Positions 1-8,880 of a stretch of 39,040 nt of DNA are shown in pieces. Source of the stretch: an uncultured Flavobacterium sp. (GTDB lineage: Bacteria > Bacteroidota > Bacteroidia > Flavobacteriales > Flavobacteriaceae). The DNA is taken from positions 1 to 39,040 of the forward strand of contig CAJXRR010000005.1 in assembly GCA_913060575.1 (NCBI GenBank), read 5' to 3'. Below the pieces are notes generated by a model. The model saw only the letters and a program-made list of their open reading frames with translations, was not told the DNA's origin and did not search any database. How positions within the stretch are numbered: the stretch's first letter is position 1; every line of letters starts with the position of its first letter. Both the position numbers and the translations under genes were made by a program.

Positions 1-1915
1 CTATAACTTCATCTTCAAAAGGTCTTTCTCCAAAAATCTTTAAAAGATCGTCTTTAAAAATAACTTCTTTTTCTAACAGTAATTCTGCTAGAGTTGTAAG
101 TTTTTCTTTATTATGAGAAAGAATTTCAATCGCTCTTTGATACTGTAATTCTATCATTTTAGAAATCTCTTCATCGATGGTCTTAGCAGTATTTTCACTG
201 TAAGGCTTTACAAAAGCATCATTACCTGAAGAATCATAGTACGTGATATTACCAACTTTATCATTTAAACCATATACGGTAACCATTGCTCTGGCTTGTT
301 TGGTAACTTTCTCAAGATCACTTAATGCTCCTGTTGAAATTTTATCAAAGATTATTTTTTCTGCTGCTCTTCCTCCTAAGGTAGCACACATTTCATCTAA
401 CATTTGTTCTGTTTGAACAATCATTCTCTCTGCTGGCAAATACCATGCAGCTCCTAAACTTTGACCTCTAGGAACGATTGTTACTTTAACTAAAGGTGCA
501 GCATGTTCTAACATCCAACTAACAGTTGCATGACCTGCTTCATGAAAAGCAATTGTTTTTTTCTCTTTAGGAGTAATTACTTTATTTTTCTTTTCTAAAC
601 CTCCAACAATTCTATCAACTGCATCTAAGAAATCTTGATGTTCAATCGCTTTTTTATTCCCTCTTGCTGCAATTAAAGCAGCTTCATTACACATGTTAGC
701 AATATCAGCTCCCGAGAAACCAGGAGTTTGTTGTGCTAAAAATCCAATCTTAACATCTTCACCAAGCTTTAAAGGCTTTATATGTACCTCAAAAATTTCT
801 TTTCTTTCTTTGATATCTGGTAAGTCAACATAGATCTGTCTATCAAAACGTCCTGCTCTCATTAATGCTTTATCTAAAACATCTGCTCTGTTTGTAGCAG
901 CTAAAACAATCACATTAACATCTGTACCAAAACCATCCATTTCTGTTAATAATTGGTTTAATGTGTTTTCACGTTCATCATTTCCACCTGTCATACTATT
1001 TTTTCCACGAGCTCTACCAATCGCATCAATCTCGTCAATAAAAATAATTGAAGGCGATTTTTGAGCTGCTTGTTTAAATAAGTCTCGAACTCTAGAAGCC
1101 CCAACACCTACAAACATTTCAACAAAATCTGAACCTGAAAGTGAAAAGAAAGGAACTTCTGCTTCACCTGCAACGGCTTTTGCTAATAAGGTTTTTCCGG
1201 TTCCTGGAGGCCCAACTAATAAAGCTCCCTTAGGAATTTTACCACCTAGAGCTGTATATTTTTCTGGATTTTTTAGGAAATCAACAATTTCTTGAACTTC
1301 TTCTTTTGCTCCTTCTAAACCGGCTACATTTTCAAATGTAGTTTTCACATTGGTGTCTTTATCAAATAGCTTTGCTTTCGATTTTCCAATATTGAAAATC
1401 TGGCCACCGCCACCTCCTCCACCAGCACCGCCAGACATTCTTCTCATGAAGAAAATCCAGATTGCAATCAATAGAATGAATGGTAAAAACCCAATAATAG
1501 ATTCAAAGAAACTTCCTCTTGCATCAGAATCTATATCAAAATCTAAATTATCATTTAGTTTGTATTGATTTAATTTATTCTCAAAATTCTGTAAGTCACC
1601 AAAATCATATTGAAACAATGGTGATCCTTTTCCACGTAGAGGAGAAGAAACTTGAGTTTTATATTCTGCTTTTGTTTCTGCTTCCTTTTTTATGTATACC
1701 TCAGCTATGTTCTTGTTAATTATTAAAATTTTACCAACATCATTTGTTTCTAAAATTTTAAAAAATTGATTGGTAGATATTTTCTTTGTAGAAAAAGAAG
1801 CATCGTTTAAAAAACTAATCCCAATAACTACAACAAAAATTGCACCGTAAATCCAATACATATTGAACTTGAACTTTGGTGCATTTGGTGTTGTGTTTTT
1901 ATTCTTTTCGCTCAT
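1..1915 (-). CDS. ftsH: ATP-dependent zinc metalloprotease FtsH (3' end outside window)
   Basis: Membrane-anchored AAA+ protease that unfolds and degrades membrane and regulatory proteins. About 638 residues are visible; the C-terminal tail lies beyond base 1. The reading frame from ATG at 1915 shows a first membrane helix near residues 18-36, a periplasmic FtsH_ext part, a second helix near 140-157 followed by a glycine-rich linker, Walker A GPPGTGKT near 234-241, Walker [12 protein letters not shown] near 289-299, the SRH region (MRAGRFDR), and the zinc-binding HEAGH near 458-462. All key motifs are intact. It lies 11 bp downstream of rsfS and is probably co-transcribed with it, a common arrangement in Flavobacteria. 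The call is secure; only the C-terminus is unseen. Confidence 0.97.
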   Translation of the reverse strand, partial: MSEKNKNTTPNAPKFKFNMYWIYGAIFVVVIGISFLNDASFSTKKISTNQFFKILETNDVGKILIINKNIAEVYIKKEAETKAEYKTQVSSPLRGKGSPLFQYDFGDLQNFENKLNQYKLNDNLDFDIDSDARGSFFESIIGFLPFILLIAIWIFFMRRMSGGAGGGGGGGQIFNIGKSKAKLFDKDTNVKTTFENVAGLEGAKEEVQEIVDFLKNPEKYTALGGKIPKGALLVGPPGTGKTLLAKAVAGEAEVPFFSLSGSDFVEMFVGVGASRVRDLFKQAAQKSPSIIFIDEIDAIGRARGKNSMTGGNDERENTLNQLLTEMDGFGTDVNVIVLAATNRADVLDKALMRAGRFDRQIYVDLPDIKERKEIFEVHIKPLKLGEDVKIGFLAQQTPGFSGADIANMCNEAALIAARGNKKAIEHQDFLDAVDRIVGGLEKKNKVITPKEKKTIAFHEAGHATVSWMLEHAAPLVKVTIVPRGQSLGAAWYLPAERMIVQTEQMLDEMCATLGGRAAEKIIFDKISTGALSDLEKVTKQARAMVTVYGLNDKVGNITYYDSSGNDAFVKPYSENTAKTIDEEISKMIELQYQRAIEILSHNKEKLTTLAELLLEKEVIFKDDLLKIFGERPFEDEVI

Positions 1916-1926
1916 CTATTTTTTTA

Positions 1927-2295
1927 TTATGCTGGATTAATTTCAGTTATTTTGGCATCACCCCAAAGACTTTCTATATCATAGAATTCTCTTACTTGTT
2001 TTTGAAAAACATGCACTACCACATTCACATAGTCCATCAAAACCCATTCTGAGTTATTCTGACCTTCTATATGCCATGGTTTATCTTTAAGTTCTTTGCT
2101 AACTACTTTCTGAACAGATCCAGTTATTGCATTTACTTGTGTATTTGAATTTCCTGAGCAGATAATAAAATAATCGCACACAGTATTCTCTATTTCTCTT
2201 AAGTCTAATAATTGGATGTCTTCTCCTTTTACATCATCAATACCCTTTATGATTACAGATATTAGATCATCTGCACTAACTGGTTTTTTCGCCAT
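1927..2295 (-). CDS. rsfS: Ribosome silencing factor RsfS
   Basis: 122 residues, the normal length of the RsfS/Iojap family (PF02410), which binds ribosomal protein L14 (uL14) and blocks subunit joining when nutrients are scarce. Family hallmarks are visible: the DYFIICSGNS segment in the middle, the PWHIEGQNNSEWVLMDY stretch, and the C-terminal FYDIESLWGDA motif. It starts with ATG at 2295 and is followed after 11 bp by ftsH. A TAnnTTTG element lies just upstream at 2316-2323 on the same strand. Confident assignment. Confidence 0.95.
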   Translation of the reverse strand: MAKKPVSADDLISVIIKGIDDVKGEDIQLLDLREIENTVCDYFIICSGNSNTQVNAITGSVQKVVSKELKDKPWHIEGQNNSEWVLMDYVNVVVHVFQKQVREFYDIESLWGDAKITEINPA

Positions 2296-2315
2296 TAAAT
2301 TTTTTTAATTTTAAA

Positions 2316-2323
2316 CAAAGTTA
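2316..2323 (-). promoter_or_regulatory. Candidate -7 promoter element of rsfS-ftsH
   Basis: Read on the minus strand the sequence is TAACTTTG, an exact match to the Bacteroidota -7 consensus TAnnTTTG, 20 bp before the rsfS start codon. No clear -33 TTTG was found at the expected distance, so only the -7 part is supported. Confidence 0.5.
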
Positions 2324-2380
2324 TTATTTTTTTGCGACTATATTGCGTACTATTAAATTAGTTTACGCTTTCTTTAACAC

Positions 2381-3121
2381 TTGAGATTAATCAAACTTAG
2401 TGCCACCAACTCTACTAATTCTTTTTTAAAAGAATTGGCTATGAATTCTATGCTGGATGATTATACCGTTGTTACCACAAATGATCAAACTTCTGGACGT
2501 GGCCAAATGAACAATCATTGGGTCTCAGAACCTTATAAAAACTTGACTTTCAGTACTTACACTACTTTAAAATCACTCCAAATAAAACAGCAAGCGTATT
2601 TGAATTTTGCTATCTCATTAGCCATCTATGATAGTCTTAAAATGTTGTCAGTTCCTAACTTAAGCATTAAGTGGCCTAACGACATAATGTCAGCAAATCA
2701 AAAGATCTGTGGAATTCTTATTGAAACTACACTTAAACAAGAAATGATTAAGAATACTATCATTGGAATTGGTTTAAATGTAAATCAAGAAAATTTCCCT
2801 AAAGAACTAACAAATGCGAGCTCTTTAAAGATCATTTTAAAAAAAGAGATTAATTTGGAATCGCTTTTAGTTGCTATTGTTGATAACATAAAATACAGAA
2901 TTAACACTATAGAAAAAGGTAGCTTTTCTGATACGCATAAAGAATATCATAACGCTTTATACAAAAAAGAAATTCCAACTACATTTATTGATAAAAAGAA
3001 AAATGAATTCTTTATGGGAATGATTGTAGGTGTTTCTAAATTTGGAAATCTACAAATTCAACTAGAAGATGATGCTATTATTGAATTTGGAATTAAAGAG
3101 ATTTCTTTTGCTAAAGTTTAG
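2381..3121 (+). CDS. birA: Biotin--[acetyl-CoA-carboxylase] ligase
   Basis: Activates biotin with ATP and attaches it to the biotin carboxyl carrier protein; cytoplasmic. 246 residues, the short Bacteroidota form without the N-terminal DNA-binding domain, so it is probably not a repressor. The N-terminus (RLIKLSATNSTNSFLKEL) matches the family start; the biotinyl-AMP loop is SGRGQMNNHW near residues 38-47 and the KWPNDI motif lies near 98-103. The start codon is TTG at 2381: an in-frame TAA at 2375-2377 excludes an upstream start, and the next ATG would remove the conserved DSTN-like segment. It overlaps the convergent SRPBCC gene by 11 bp at the 3' end. Confidence 0.93.
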   Translation: MRLIKLSATNSTNSFLKELAMNSMLDDYTVVTTNDQTSGRGQMNNHWVSEPYKNLTFSTYTTLKSLQIKQQAYLNFAISLAIYDSLKMLSVPNLSIKWPNDIMSANQKICGILIETTLKQEMIKNTIIGIGLNVNQENFPKELTNASSLKIILKKEINLESLLVAIVDNIKYRINTIEKGSFSDTHKEYHNALYKKEIPTTFIDKKKNEFFMGMIVGVSKFGNLQIQLEDDAIIEFGIKEISFAKV

Positions 3122-3500
3122 CAATGTTCTCTGTAAGTGTATCAATAAAACTTGTTAATGGCTTCTTTACCATCATTGCCATCATTGGGTTAAAGTCTCC
3201 TTCAAATTGCAATTGAACATCACTAGAGTTATCAGAAACACTTTCTATGTTTGCTGTTAAAGTAAAAGACAACTTACTACTTGCCGCTCCCAAACTTACC
3301 TTAGAATATTCTACAGAATCTCCTAAAACTAATCGTATTTCTGGCATTCCTTTTAAAGCAAACAAAAAAGAATTGCCATCAACTTCAAATTTTTGAGTAC
3401 TCTCTGGCATCAATTGTTCAAAGTTTTCTAAAGCCATAAAAAACTCATAGGCTTCTTTTGCAGATTTATTAACGTTTACTTTGGTTCCTTCTATATTCAT
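3111..3500 (-). CDS. SRPBCC-family protein of unknown function
   Basis: 129 residues. The opening part (MNIEGTKVNVNKSAKEAYEFFMALENFEQLMP) has the pattern of the SRPBCC/START-like helix-grip fold, which binds small hydrophobic ligands, and the rest alternates beta-strand-like segments before a C-terminal helix. No catalytic residues can be named. It lies 3 bp downstream of pyrE and is almost certainly co-transcribed with it; this pairing is frequent in Flavobacteriaceae, but a functional link to pyrimidine synthesis is unproven. Its 3' end overlaps birA by 11 bp. Confidence 0.8.
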   Translation of the reverse strand: MNIEGTKVNVNKSAKEAYEFFMALENFEQLMPESTQKFEVDGNSFLFALKGMPEIRLVLGDSVEYSKVSLGAASSKLSFTLTANIESVSDNSSDVQLQFEGDFNPMMAMMVKKPLTSFIDTLTENIAKL

Positions 3501-3503
3501 GTC

Positions 3504-4145
3504 TTAAAATTTCCAATTTCCTGGATCTTTTCTCCAGTCTGATAATGTATCTAATTCTTTTTCTGCGATGTATTGACTATCAACAGCTTGCTCCAATAAA
3601 TGAGCGTAATTACTTAAGGTTGTTAAAGAAACATTACTGTTTTTAAAATTATCCGAAGCGATATCAAAACCATAAGAGAAAATAGCAACCATTCCTTTCA
3701 CAACAGCCCCTGCTTCTTTTAGTGCTTCCACTGCATTTAAACTACTTTTCCCTGTGCTGATTAAATCTTCAATGACAACTACATTCTGTCCGCTTTCTAA
3801 ATAGCCTTCAATTTGATTCTTACGACCGTGACTTTTAGGTTCTGGTCTCACATAAATAAAAGGGACACCTAATTCTTGAGCTACCAAAATACCAATTGCA
3901 ATTGCTCCAGTAGCAACTCCAGCAATTACATCTGGTTTGCCATATTGTAACTCAACTATTTTAGCAATTTCTTCTTTCAGAAACACACGAACAGCCGGAT
4001 ACGAAAGTGTAATTCTATTATCGCAATAGATTGGAGACTTCCATCCTGAAGCCCAAGTAAATGGTTCAGAAGGGCTTAGTTTAATAGCCTTCACTTTTAG
4101 TAATAATTCAGCTGTTTTTTTTGCTGTATCTTTGTGTAAAATCAT
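3504..4145 (-). CDS. pyrE: Orotate phosphoribosyltransferase
   Basis: Transfers the phosphoribosyl group of PRPP to orotate, making OMP in de novo pyrimidine synthesis. 213 residues, the usual length. The PRPP-binding motif VVVIEDLISTGKSS is near residues 121-134; the catalytic loop RPEPKSHGRKNQIEG lies before it. ATG at 4145 stands only 8 bp from the ATG of the divergent NUDIX gene, and its candidate -7 element (4151-4158, minus strand) lies inside that gene's start region. First gene of a two-gene unit with the SRPBCC protein. Confidence 0.96.
   Translation of the reverse strand: MILHKDTAKKTAELLLKVKAIKLSPSEPFTWASGWKSPIYCDNRITLSYPAVRVFLKEEIAKIVELQYGKPDVIAGVATGAIAIGILVAQELGVPFIYVRPEPKSHGRKNQIEGYLESGQNVVVIEDLISTGKSSLNAVEALKEAGAVVKGMVAIFSYGFDIASDNFKNSNVSLTTLSNYAHLLEQAVDSQYIAEKELDTLSDWRKDPGNWKF
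4127..4134 (+). promoter_or_regulatory. Candidate -7 element of the NUDIX gene, inside pyrE
   Basis: TATCTTTG matches TAnnTTTG exactly and ends 19 bp before the NUDIX ATG at 4154. It lies within the first codons of the divergent pyrE gene, so the two promoters overlap the opposite coding sequences. Confidence 0.45.
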
Positions 4146-4150
4146 ATTCG

Positions 4151-4158
4151 CAAATGTA
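4151..4158 (-). promoter_or_regulatory. Candidate -7 element of pyrE, overlapping the NUDIX start codon
   Basis: On the minus strand the sequence is TACATTTG, an exact TAnnTTTG match. It ends 5 bp before the pyrE start codon, so the transcript would be leaderless or nearly so. The element includes the ATG of the opposite gene. Confidence 0.4.
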
Positions 4159-4753
4159 TAAAGTTTTTATCAATGATAGGCCTATTATTTTGACAGATTC
4201 TTTATTTATGGAAAGTGATTTTGAACTTCTAAATTATAAAAGCACTTCAATTCCAGAAATCATTCATAAGCTAAAAAAAGGAAGATTGGATGGTGTTGCT
4301 TTGTTCTGTGTTGATCTTCAAGAATGTTGGGATAACTTTAAAGATCACTTTAAAGTCATTAGTGCTGCCGGTGGTTTGGTCTTAAATAAAAAAAAAGAAT
4401 TCCTGTTTATTTTTAGAGGAAATAAGTGGGATTTACCAAAAGGCAGAATTGAAAAAGGAGAAAGTATTGAAGAAACTGCTGTTAGAGAAGTTGAAGAAGA
4501 ATGTGGAATTTCTCAACTCAAATTACACGATTTTTTATTGACGACCTATCATATTTTCTTCCATAATAAAGAAGCTCGATTAAAGGAAACTCATTGGTAT
4601 CAAATGGAAGCTACAATTGATGAAGTTTTAACACCACAATTAGAAGAGGGAATTACCATAGCAGCATTTAAAAATACTGAAGAATCTAAAAAAGCATTGG
4701 AAGATACGTATGCTAATATTCATTTAGTTTTTGAAACTTATTATCAAAAGTAA
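4154..4753 (+). CDS. NUDIX hydrolase
   Basis: 199 residues from ATG at 4154. A TTG 33 bp upstream would also be in frame but lies inside pyrE and adds residues without family resemblance, so the ATG is preferred. The NUDIX box is complete (GRIEKGESIEETAVREVEEECG), which coordinates the divalent metal used to hydrolyse a nucleoside diphosphate linked to another group; the substrate cannot be read from sequence. A region of about 65 residues precedes the NUDIX fold. It is divergent from pyrE with 8 bp between start codons, an arrangement seen in many Flavobacteriaceae. Confidence 0.9.
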   Translation: MYKVFINDRPIILTDSLFMESDFELLNYKSTSIPEIIHKLKKGRLDGVALFCVDLQECWDNFKDHFKVISAAGGLVLNKKKEFLFIFRGNKWDLPKGRIEKGESIEETAVREVEEECGISQLKLHDFLLTTYHIFFHNKEARLKETHWYQMEATIDEVLTPQLEEGITIAAFKNTEESKKALEDTYANIHLVFETYYQK

Positions 4754-4825
4754 CCTTCTAGTTATTAGTTATTTTAAGATCAAAATTTAATAAAAAGTAC
4801 TCGGTACAAGTTTCATTTATTCTTC

Positions 4826-4833
4826 TATCTTTG
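4826..4833 (+). promoter_or_regulatory. Candidate -7 element of the SulP gene
   Basis: TATCTTTG, an exact TAnnTTTG match, 26 bp before the ATG at 4860 and in the correct direction. No convincing -33 element was seen. Confidence 0.5.
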
Positions 4834-4859
4834 CCGACTTCTAAAAAAGTCCAAATACT

Positions 4860-6488
4860 ATGAATGCATTCGTTAGAAAAAGAGTAAAAAATGCTCAAAA
4901 TGATATTCTATCAGGAATCACAGTCGCTTTAGCTCTGGTTCCAGAAGCTGTTGCTTTTGCATTTGTAGCTGGTGTAGATCCGCTTGTTGGCTTGTATGCA
5001 GCATTTATGGTGGGTTTGATTACTTCAATTTTTGGTGGAAGACCCGGTATGATTTCTGGAGCAACTGGGGCACTTGCTGTAGTAATGGTTAGTTTGGTAA
5101 GTGAAGGAAATGCCATGGGAGCAGAAAGTGAAAACTTAGGTTTATACTACCTTTTCTTAACGGTTATTCTGATGGGAATTATTCAAATGCTAGCTGGAGT
5201 TTTAAAGCTTGGAAAATTTGTTCGTTTAATTCCACACCCTGTAATGATGGGGTTTGTAAATGGTTTAGCCATTGTAATTTTCTTATCACAATTAGGCATG
5301 TTTAAAACCACCGTTAGAGGTGAAAAAGTTTGGCTAGACGGTCAGAATTTATATATGATGATTGGCTTAGTAGGTTTGACTATGTTAATCATGTGGGGTT
5401 TGCCAAAAATTAAAGCAACTAAAAAATTACCTGAAGCTTTAATTGCCATATTAGTAGTAGCAGGAATCGTTATCTTTTCAAATTTAGATGTCGCTACTGT
5501 TGGTTCATTTATTAGAGATGGCGGTGGAGAAGGTTTAAAAGGCGGTTTACCTGTACCTGTTTTAGAAACTTTTTCTAAAATTCCTTTAAATTTCTCAACC
5601 TTAAAATTCATCTTTCCTTATGCTTTAATTCTAGCAGCTATTGGATTGATTGAATCTTTAATGACCTTAAATTTAGTAGATGATTTAACAGAGACTCGTG
5701 GAAACTCAAACCGTGAATGCATGGCGCAAGGTGGAGCTAACATTGTAACTGGTCTGTTTGGCGGTATGGGTGGTTGTGCAATGATTGGACAATCTATTAT
5801 CAATATTAAAGGTGGCGGTAGAGGTCGTTTGTCTGGTATTACAGCGGCTGTTATGTTATTGATTTTCATCTTATTTGCTTCTTCTTATATAGAGCAAGTT
5901 CCTATTGCGGCCTTGGTTGGGGTAATGTTTATGGTTGTTGTTGGAACCTTTGCTTGGTCTAGTTTTAGAATTATGAATAAAATTCCTAAAGCTGATTTAA
6001 TTGTCTTGGTATTGGTTTCTGGATTAACCGTAATTTTTGATTTAGCTATTGCGGTAATTGCAGGAGTTATTGTAAGTGCATTAGTATTCTCTTGGGAAAA
6101 CGCAAGACGTATTAGGGCTAGAAAACGCATCAAAGAAGATGGAACTAAGGTGTATGAAATCTGGGGACCGTTATTCTTTGGAAGTATTTCTGCTTTTAAC
6201 GATAAGTTTGATGTAAAAAATGATCCTGATGCTGTAGAAATAGACTTTGTAGAATCTCGAGTTTCTGATCATTCTGCATTAGAAGCTATTTTTGTTTTGG
6301 TTGAAAAATACCAAGCTGCAGGGAAAAAAATTACTTTAAAACATCTAAGTGCTGATTGTAAAATATTATTATACAAAGCGAGTCCTATTTTTCACCAAGT
6401 AATTGAAGAAGACATTGAAGATCCTCGTTATCACTTGGCTGCAAATCCTGAGAAGTTTCCGAAATCTTTGAGTGAGTATAAGTTTTAA
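4860..6488 (+). CDS. SulP-family inorganic anion transporter with STAS domain
   Basis: 542 residues, matching the SulP (SLC26) family: inner-membrane transporters for sulfate, bicarbonate or other anions. Multiple hydrophobic helices occupy residues about 15-410, including the conserved early segments LVPEAVAFAFVAGVDPLVGLYAAFMVGL and GRPGMISGATGA. A cytoplasmic STAS domain occupies about residues 430-540 (VEIDFVESRVSDHSALEAI). The ion carried cannot be inferred; in many marine bacteria such proteins move bicarbonate with sodium. A single gene with its own -7 element; it converges with the DUF6090 gene downstream. Confidence 0.92.
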   Translation: MNAFVRKRVKNAQNDILSGITVALALVPEAVAFAFVAGVDPLVGLYAAFMVGLITSIFGGRPGMISGATGALAVVMVSLVSEGNAMGAESENLGLYYLFLTVILMGIIQMLAGVLKLGKFVRLIPHPVMMGFVNGLAIVIFLSQLGMFKTTVRGEKVWLDGQNLYMMIGLVGLTMLIMWGLPKIKATKKLPEALIAILVVAGIVIFSNLDVATVGSFIRDGGGEGLKGGLPVPVLETFSKIPLNFSTLKFIFPYALILAAIGLIESLMTLNLVDDLTETRGNSNRECMAQGGANIVTGLFGGMGGCAMIGQSIINIKGGGRGRLSGITAAVMLLIFILFASSYIEQVPIAALVGVMFMVVVGTFAWSSFRIMNKIPKADLIVLVLVSGLTVIFDLAIAVIAGVIVSALVFSWENARRIRARKRIKEDGTKVYEIWGPLFFGSISAFNDKFDVKNDPDAVEIDFVESRVSDHSALEAIFVLVEKYQAAGKKITLKHLSADCKILLYKASPIFHQVIEEDIEDPRYHLAANPEKFPKSLSEYKF

Positions 6489-6540
6489 ATATTTTACATC
6501 TATACAAAGAACAAAAAAATTAAATAAGAGGTTTTTTTTA

Positions 6541-7266
6541 TTATTCTTTTATTTCCTTGTTAATTTTTGCAATAAGCTTAATAGCTTCTTTTTTATATTC
6601 TCTTAAATATTTTAAGTAAGAATCATAGTAAAGACTATAAAATGAAATAACTCTATTTCTATAGTCAAAAGATGTGAGAGCATATTTTATGAATTCTTCA
6701 TTCATTTTTCCATTTTCATAATCTTCAAACCAAGCCATATTATTTTTAAAATATGAACGATTTTCTGTGTAATCTAAATCAACTTCTTGTAACGCTACTC
6801 CTATCTCAGTTGTAAAATAAGAATAAAAATCATTGATATTAATTGAAAGAGTATTCTGATATGAATTAAGAATCGTACTATTTTGCTCTAATAATTTTAA
6901 TCCTTTGGTTTTTAATTTAATATCTGGGTACCCACCAAGAATTCTAATACATAGATTACATTTTAAATAATCCTCATATGTTATCTTTTTGTCAATTACT
7001 TTTTTGAATATAGTATCCCTAATTTGACTACTGACTAGTACTTTCTCAATTACATCAATATCAGATAATAAATCGCTTTGAATAATAGAGTAAACACTTT
7101 TCATTGTATTGGTAAGCTTACGATTCTCATTCCAATTACTAATTGATAGTGCTATCAAGATTCCAACAACTACCAGAACAACCTCACCAATTGCATATTT
7201 TAAGTACTTACTTGTATTATTTTTCCCCATAAGGTCAAATCGGATTTTACGAAAGAATTTTATCAT
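6541..7266 (-). CDS. DUF6090-family membrane protein
   Basis: 241 residues. The N-terminus has the DUF6090 signature: MIKFFRKIR, then KYLKYAIGEVVLVVVGILIALSISNWNE, i.e. a short basic segment, one membrane helix near residues 24-43, then a long, probably extracytoplasmic, helical domain. No enzyme motif is visible and the function of the family is unknown. It lies 21 bp downstream of the PPIase gene and may be co-transcribed with it. A longer relative is at 9575-10660. Confidence 0.85.
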   Translation of the reverse strand: MIKFFRKIRFDLMGKNNTSKYLKYAIGEVVLVVVGILIALSISNWNENRKLTNTMKSVYSIIQSDLLSDIDVIEKVLVSSQIRDTIFKKVIDKKITYEDYLKCNLCIRILGGYPDIKLKTKGLKLLEQNSTILNSYQNTLSININDFYSYFTTEIGVALQEVDLDYTENRSYFKNNMAWFEDYENGKMNEEFIKYALTSFDYRNRVISFYSLYYDSYLKYLREYKKEAIKLIAKINKEIKE

Positions 7267-7287
7267 TAGTTAATTGGAATTTTAATA

Positions 7288-8190
7288 CTACTCTCTTTCA
7301 ATCATTTTAACTGATATTATTCGTACATCTTTGATTGGTTTTCCTGCATCATTTGTTTTTACAACTGCAATACTATCCACTACATCCATTCCTTTTACAA
7401 CCTGTCCAAAAACAGTATAATTCTGATCTAAATGTGGTGTTCCCCCTATCGTTTTATATACCTCACGCCTACCTTCCGGAAAATCATATTTTTTCGTCAT
7501 ATTTTCATATGCAACCTCCGCTAAAGAATCAATTTTATATAACTCGACCTTAGAATATAAAGAATTGAGTTGTATCGTATCATTTTTAGTATACTCTTTC
7601 TCGGTTTTTAAGGAAAGTTCTTCTCTAAAACTTGTAAAAGCATCAATATCATCAATAATTCCTGAGCTATTCACAACAGTATTATATGCCAACTGTTTAT
7701 TAATTCTTTCTAGAGTTTTGTTTAAAGTACTATCCACATAAACACCTCTTTGAACAATATAAAATTGCAGTCCGCTAGACAAACGTTTTCGATTGGAAAT
7801 TCCTCCAGTTCTTGCCGCTCCAAGTGCACCTCGTTTGTGAAATAGTTTATCATTTATTTCAGATTCAATTGTGTAAGACAATTTAGGGTCACCATCCCCT
7901 TTGTATTCTTCAGAAGGCTTAGTAGTTGGATTTCCAGCTTGAATAACAAAATTTTCAATCACTCGATGAAATGCAACACTATCATAAAAATTTTGATTTA
8001 CTAATTTGATAAAATTATTACGATGAATTGGGGTTTCATCTGAAAGGCGAATGATAATATTACCAAGATCTGTGACCATTTCTACATCTTTTGAAAGATC
8101 ACTTTTCATCACTCCTTCTTCAATTTCTTTGTCACATCCTGTTAGAAAGACTAAAAGGCATACTATAATAAACGGTTTTATAAATTTCAT
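7288..8190 (-). CDS. Cyclophilin-type peptidyl-prolyl isomerase lipoprotein
   Basis: 300 residues. The N-terminal signal peptide ends in the lipobox LTGC (Cys near residue 19), so it is a lipoprotein. The cyclophilin domain starts near residue 38 (VEMVTDLGNIIIRL) with the core FHRVIENFVIQAGNP and GALGAARTG. An insertion of roughly 75 charged, helical residues separates the middle of the fold from the last strands (YTVFGQVVKGMDVVDSIA), a layout found in Bacteroidota PPIases. It catalyses cis-trans isomerisation at proline and probably helps fold envelope proteins. A DUF6090 gene follows. Confidence 0.9.
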   Translation of the reverse strand: MKFIKPFIIVCLLVFLTGCDKEIEEGVMKSDLSKDVEMVTDLGNIIIRLSDETPIHRNNFIKLVNQNFYDSVAFHRVIENFVIQAGNPTTKPSEEYKGDGDPKLSYTIESEINDKLFHKRGALGAARTGGISNRKRLSSGLQFYIVQRGVYVDSTLNKTLERINKQLAYNTVVNSSGIIDDIDAFTSFREELSLKTEKEYTKNDTIQLNSLYSKVELYKIDSLAEVAYENMTKKYDFPEGRREVYKTIGGTPHLDQNYTVFGQVVKGMDVVDSIAVVKTNDAGKPIKDVRIISVKMIERE

Positions 8191-8244
8191 AAGTATAAGT
8201 ATAGGTAATGGTTTGTTTAATAATAAATTTTGTATTCTAATCTC

Positions 8245-8270
8245 CTAATTTAGCAAATACAAACTGAATG
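8245..8270. repeat. Short intergenic repeat, copy 1
   Basis: CTAATTTAGCAAATACAAAC followed by TGAATG, upstream of the PPIase gene. A second copy with one mismatch in the first 20 bases lies at 9394-9424 upstream of the VOC gene. The orientation relative to the downstream minus-strand gene is the same in both, so it may hold a shared promoter part or be a dispersed repeat. Confidence 0.5.
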
Positions 8271-8292
8271 GAATATCTAATGATTTACTGCG

Positions 8293-8835
8293 CTATTGAA
8301 ACAAAACGTATCTAGGTGGCACAAGTCCATTTAATCTCATATAGACAAGCATTTGCCCTCTATGATGTGTTATATGATCTGCAAGTAATAAGAAAATTTG
8401 TCGCTTGTTTCTGTTCAATCCAAAATAGTCTAATTCGTCTTCAAATTGAGTAGCATCAAATTTTCCAATTAATTTTATGGCTTCATCAAAAGTTTTATTA
8501 ATTGTTGAAATCATTTCTACTTTAGACTTCTTGGCAACCTTATAAATTGTATCAGTTTTCCAAACTCTAGCTACTCGTCCACCTAATAATGACTGACTAT
8601 GCCAATCTATCGCAAATCCTATGTGCATTAGATTTTCAGCAAAACTCAATGATTCTGGTGTGGCTTTAAAATTATAGTTGGTCTCTGGCATTGTTTCTGC
8701 CACAAGAATTAAATACTTTCGAGAATTTTCCAACCGCTCTAAATAGTCTTTGATAAAACCGTCATGTTGAGCAAATAAGGGAGACACAACCGAACTAAAT
8801 AACAACATCGTTACTAGTATAATTCTATGTTTCAT
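8293..8835 (-). CDS. DinB-family protein with signal peptide
   Basis: 180 residues. Residues 1-22 form a cleavable-type signal peptide ending SPLFA-Q, so the protein is exported. The remainder has the DinB/YfiT-like four-helix pattern with the three expected metal-ligand histidines: one in LMHIGFAIDWH near the first third, and two in LADHITHHRGQM near residues 152-162. DinB-like proteins are putative metal-dependent transferases or hydrolases; the substrate is unknown. It lies 45 bp downstream of the VOC gene, probably the same transcript. Confidence 0.85.
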   Translation of the reverse strand: MKHRIILVTMLLFSSVVSPLFAQHDGFIKDYLERLENSRKYLILVAETMPETNYNFKATPESLSFAENLMHIGFAIDWHSQSLLGGRVARVWKTDTIYKVAKKSKVEMISTINKTFDEAIKLIGKFDATQFEDELDYFGLNRNKRQIFLLLADHITHHRGQMLVYMRLNGLVPPRYVLFQ

Positions 8836-8880
8836 AATGATTGAAATTTGTTAAATGTGAAATTATGATTTTGTTATTTT

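Noticed and set aside
1350-1568. Proline-rich open frame opposite ftsH
   Set aside because: It is the complement of the glycine-rich linker of FtsH; no independent support.
4121-4153. TTG start for the NUDIX gene, 11 codons upstream of the ATG
   Set aside because: The extension is inside pyrE and contains the likely -7 promoter element; MYKVFIND at 4154 fits the family.
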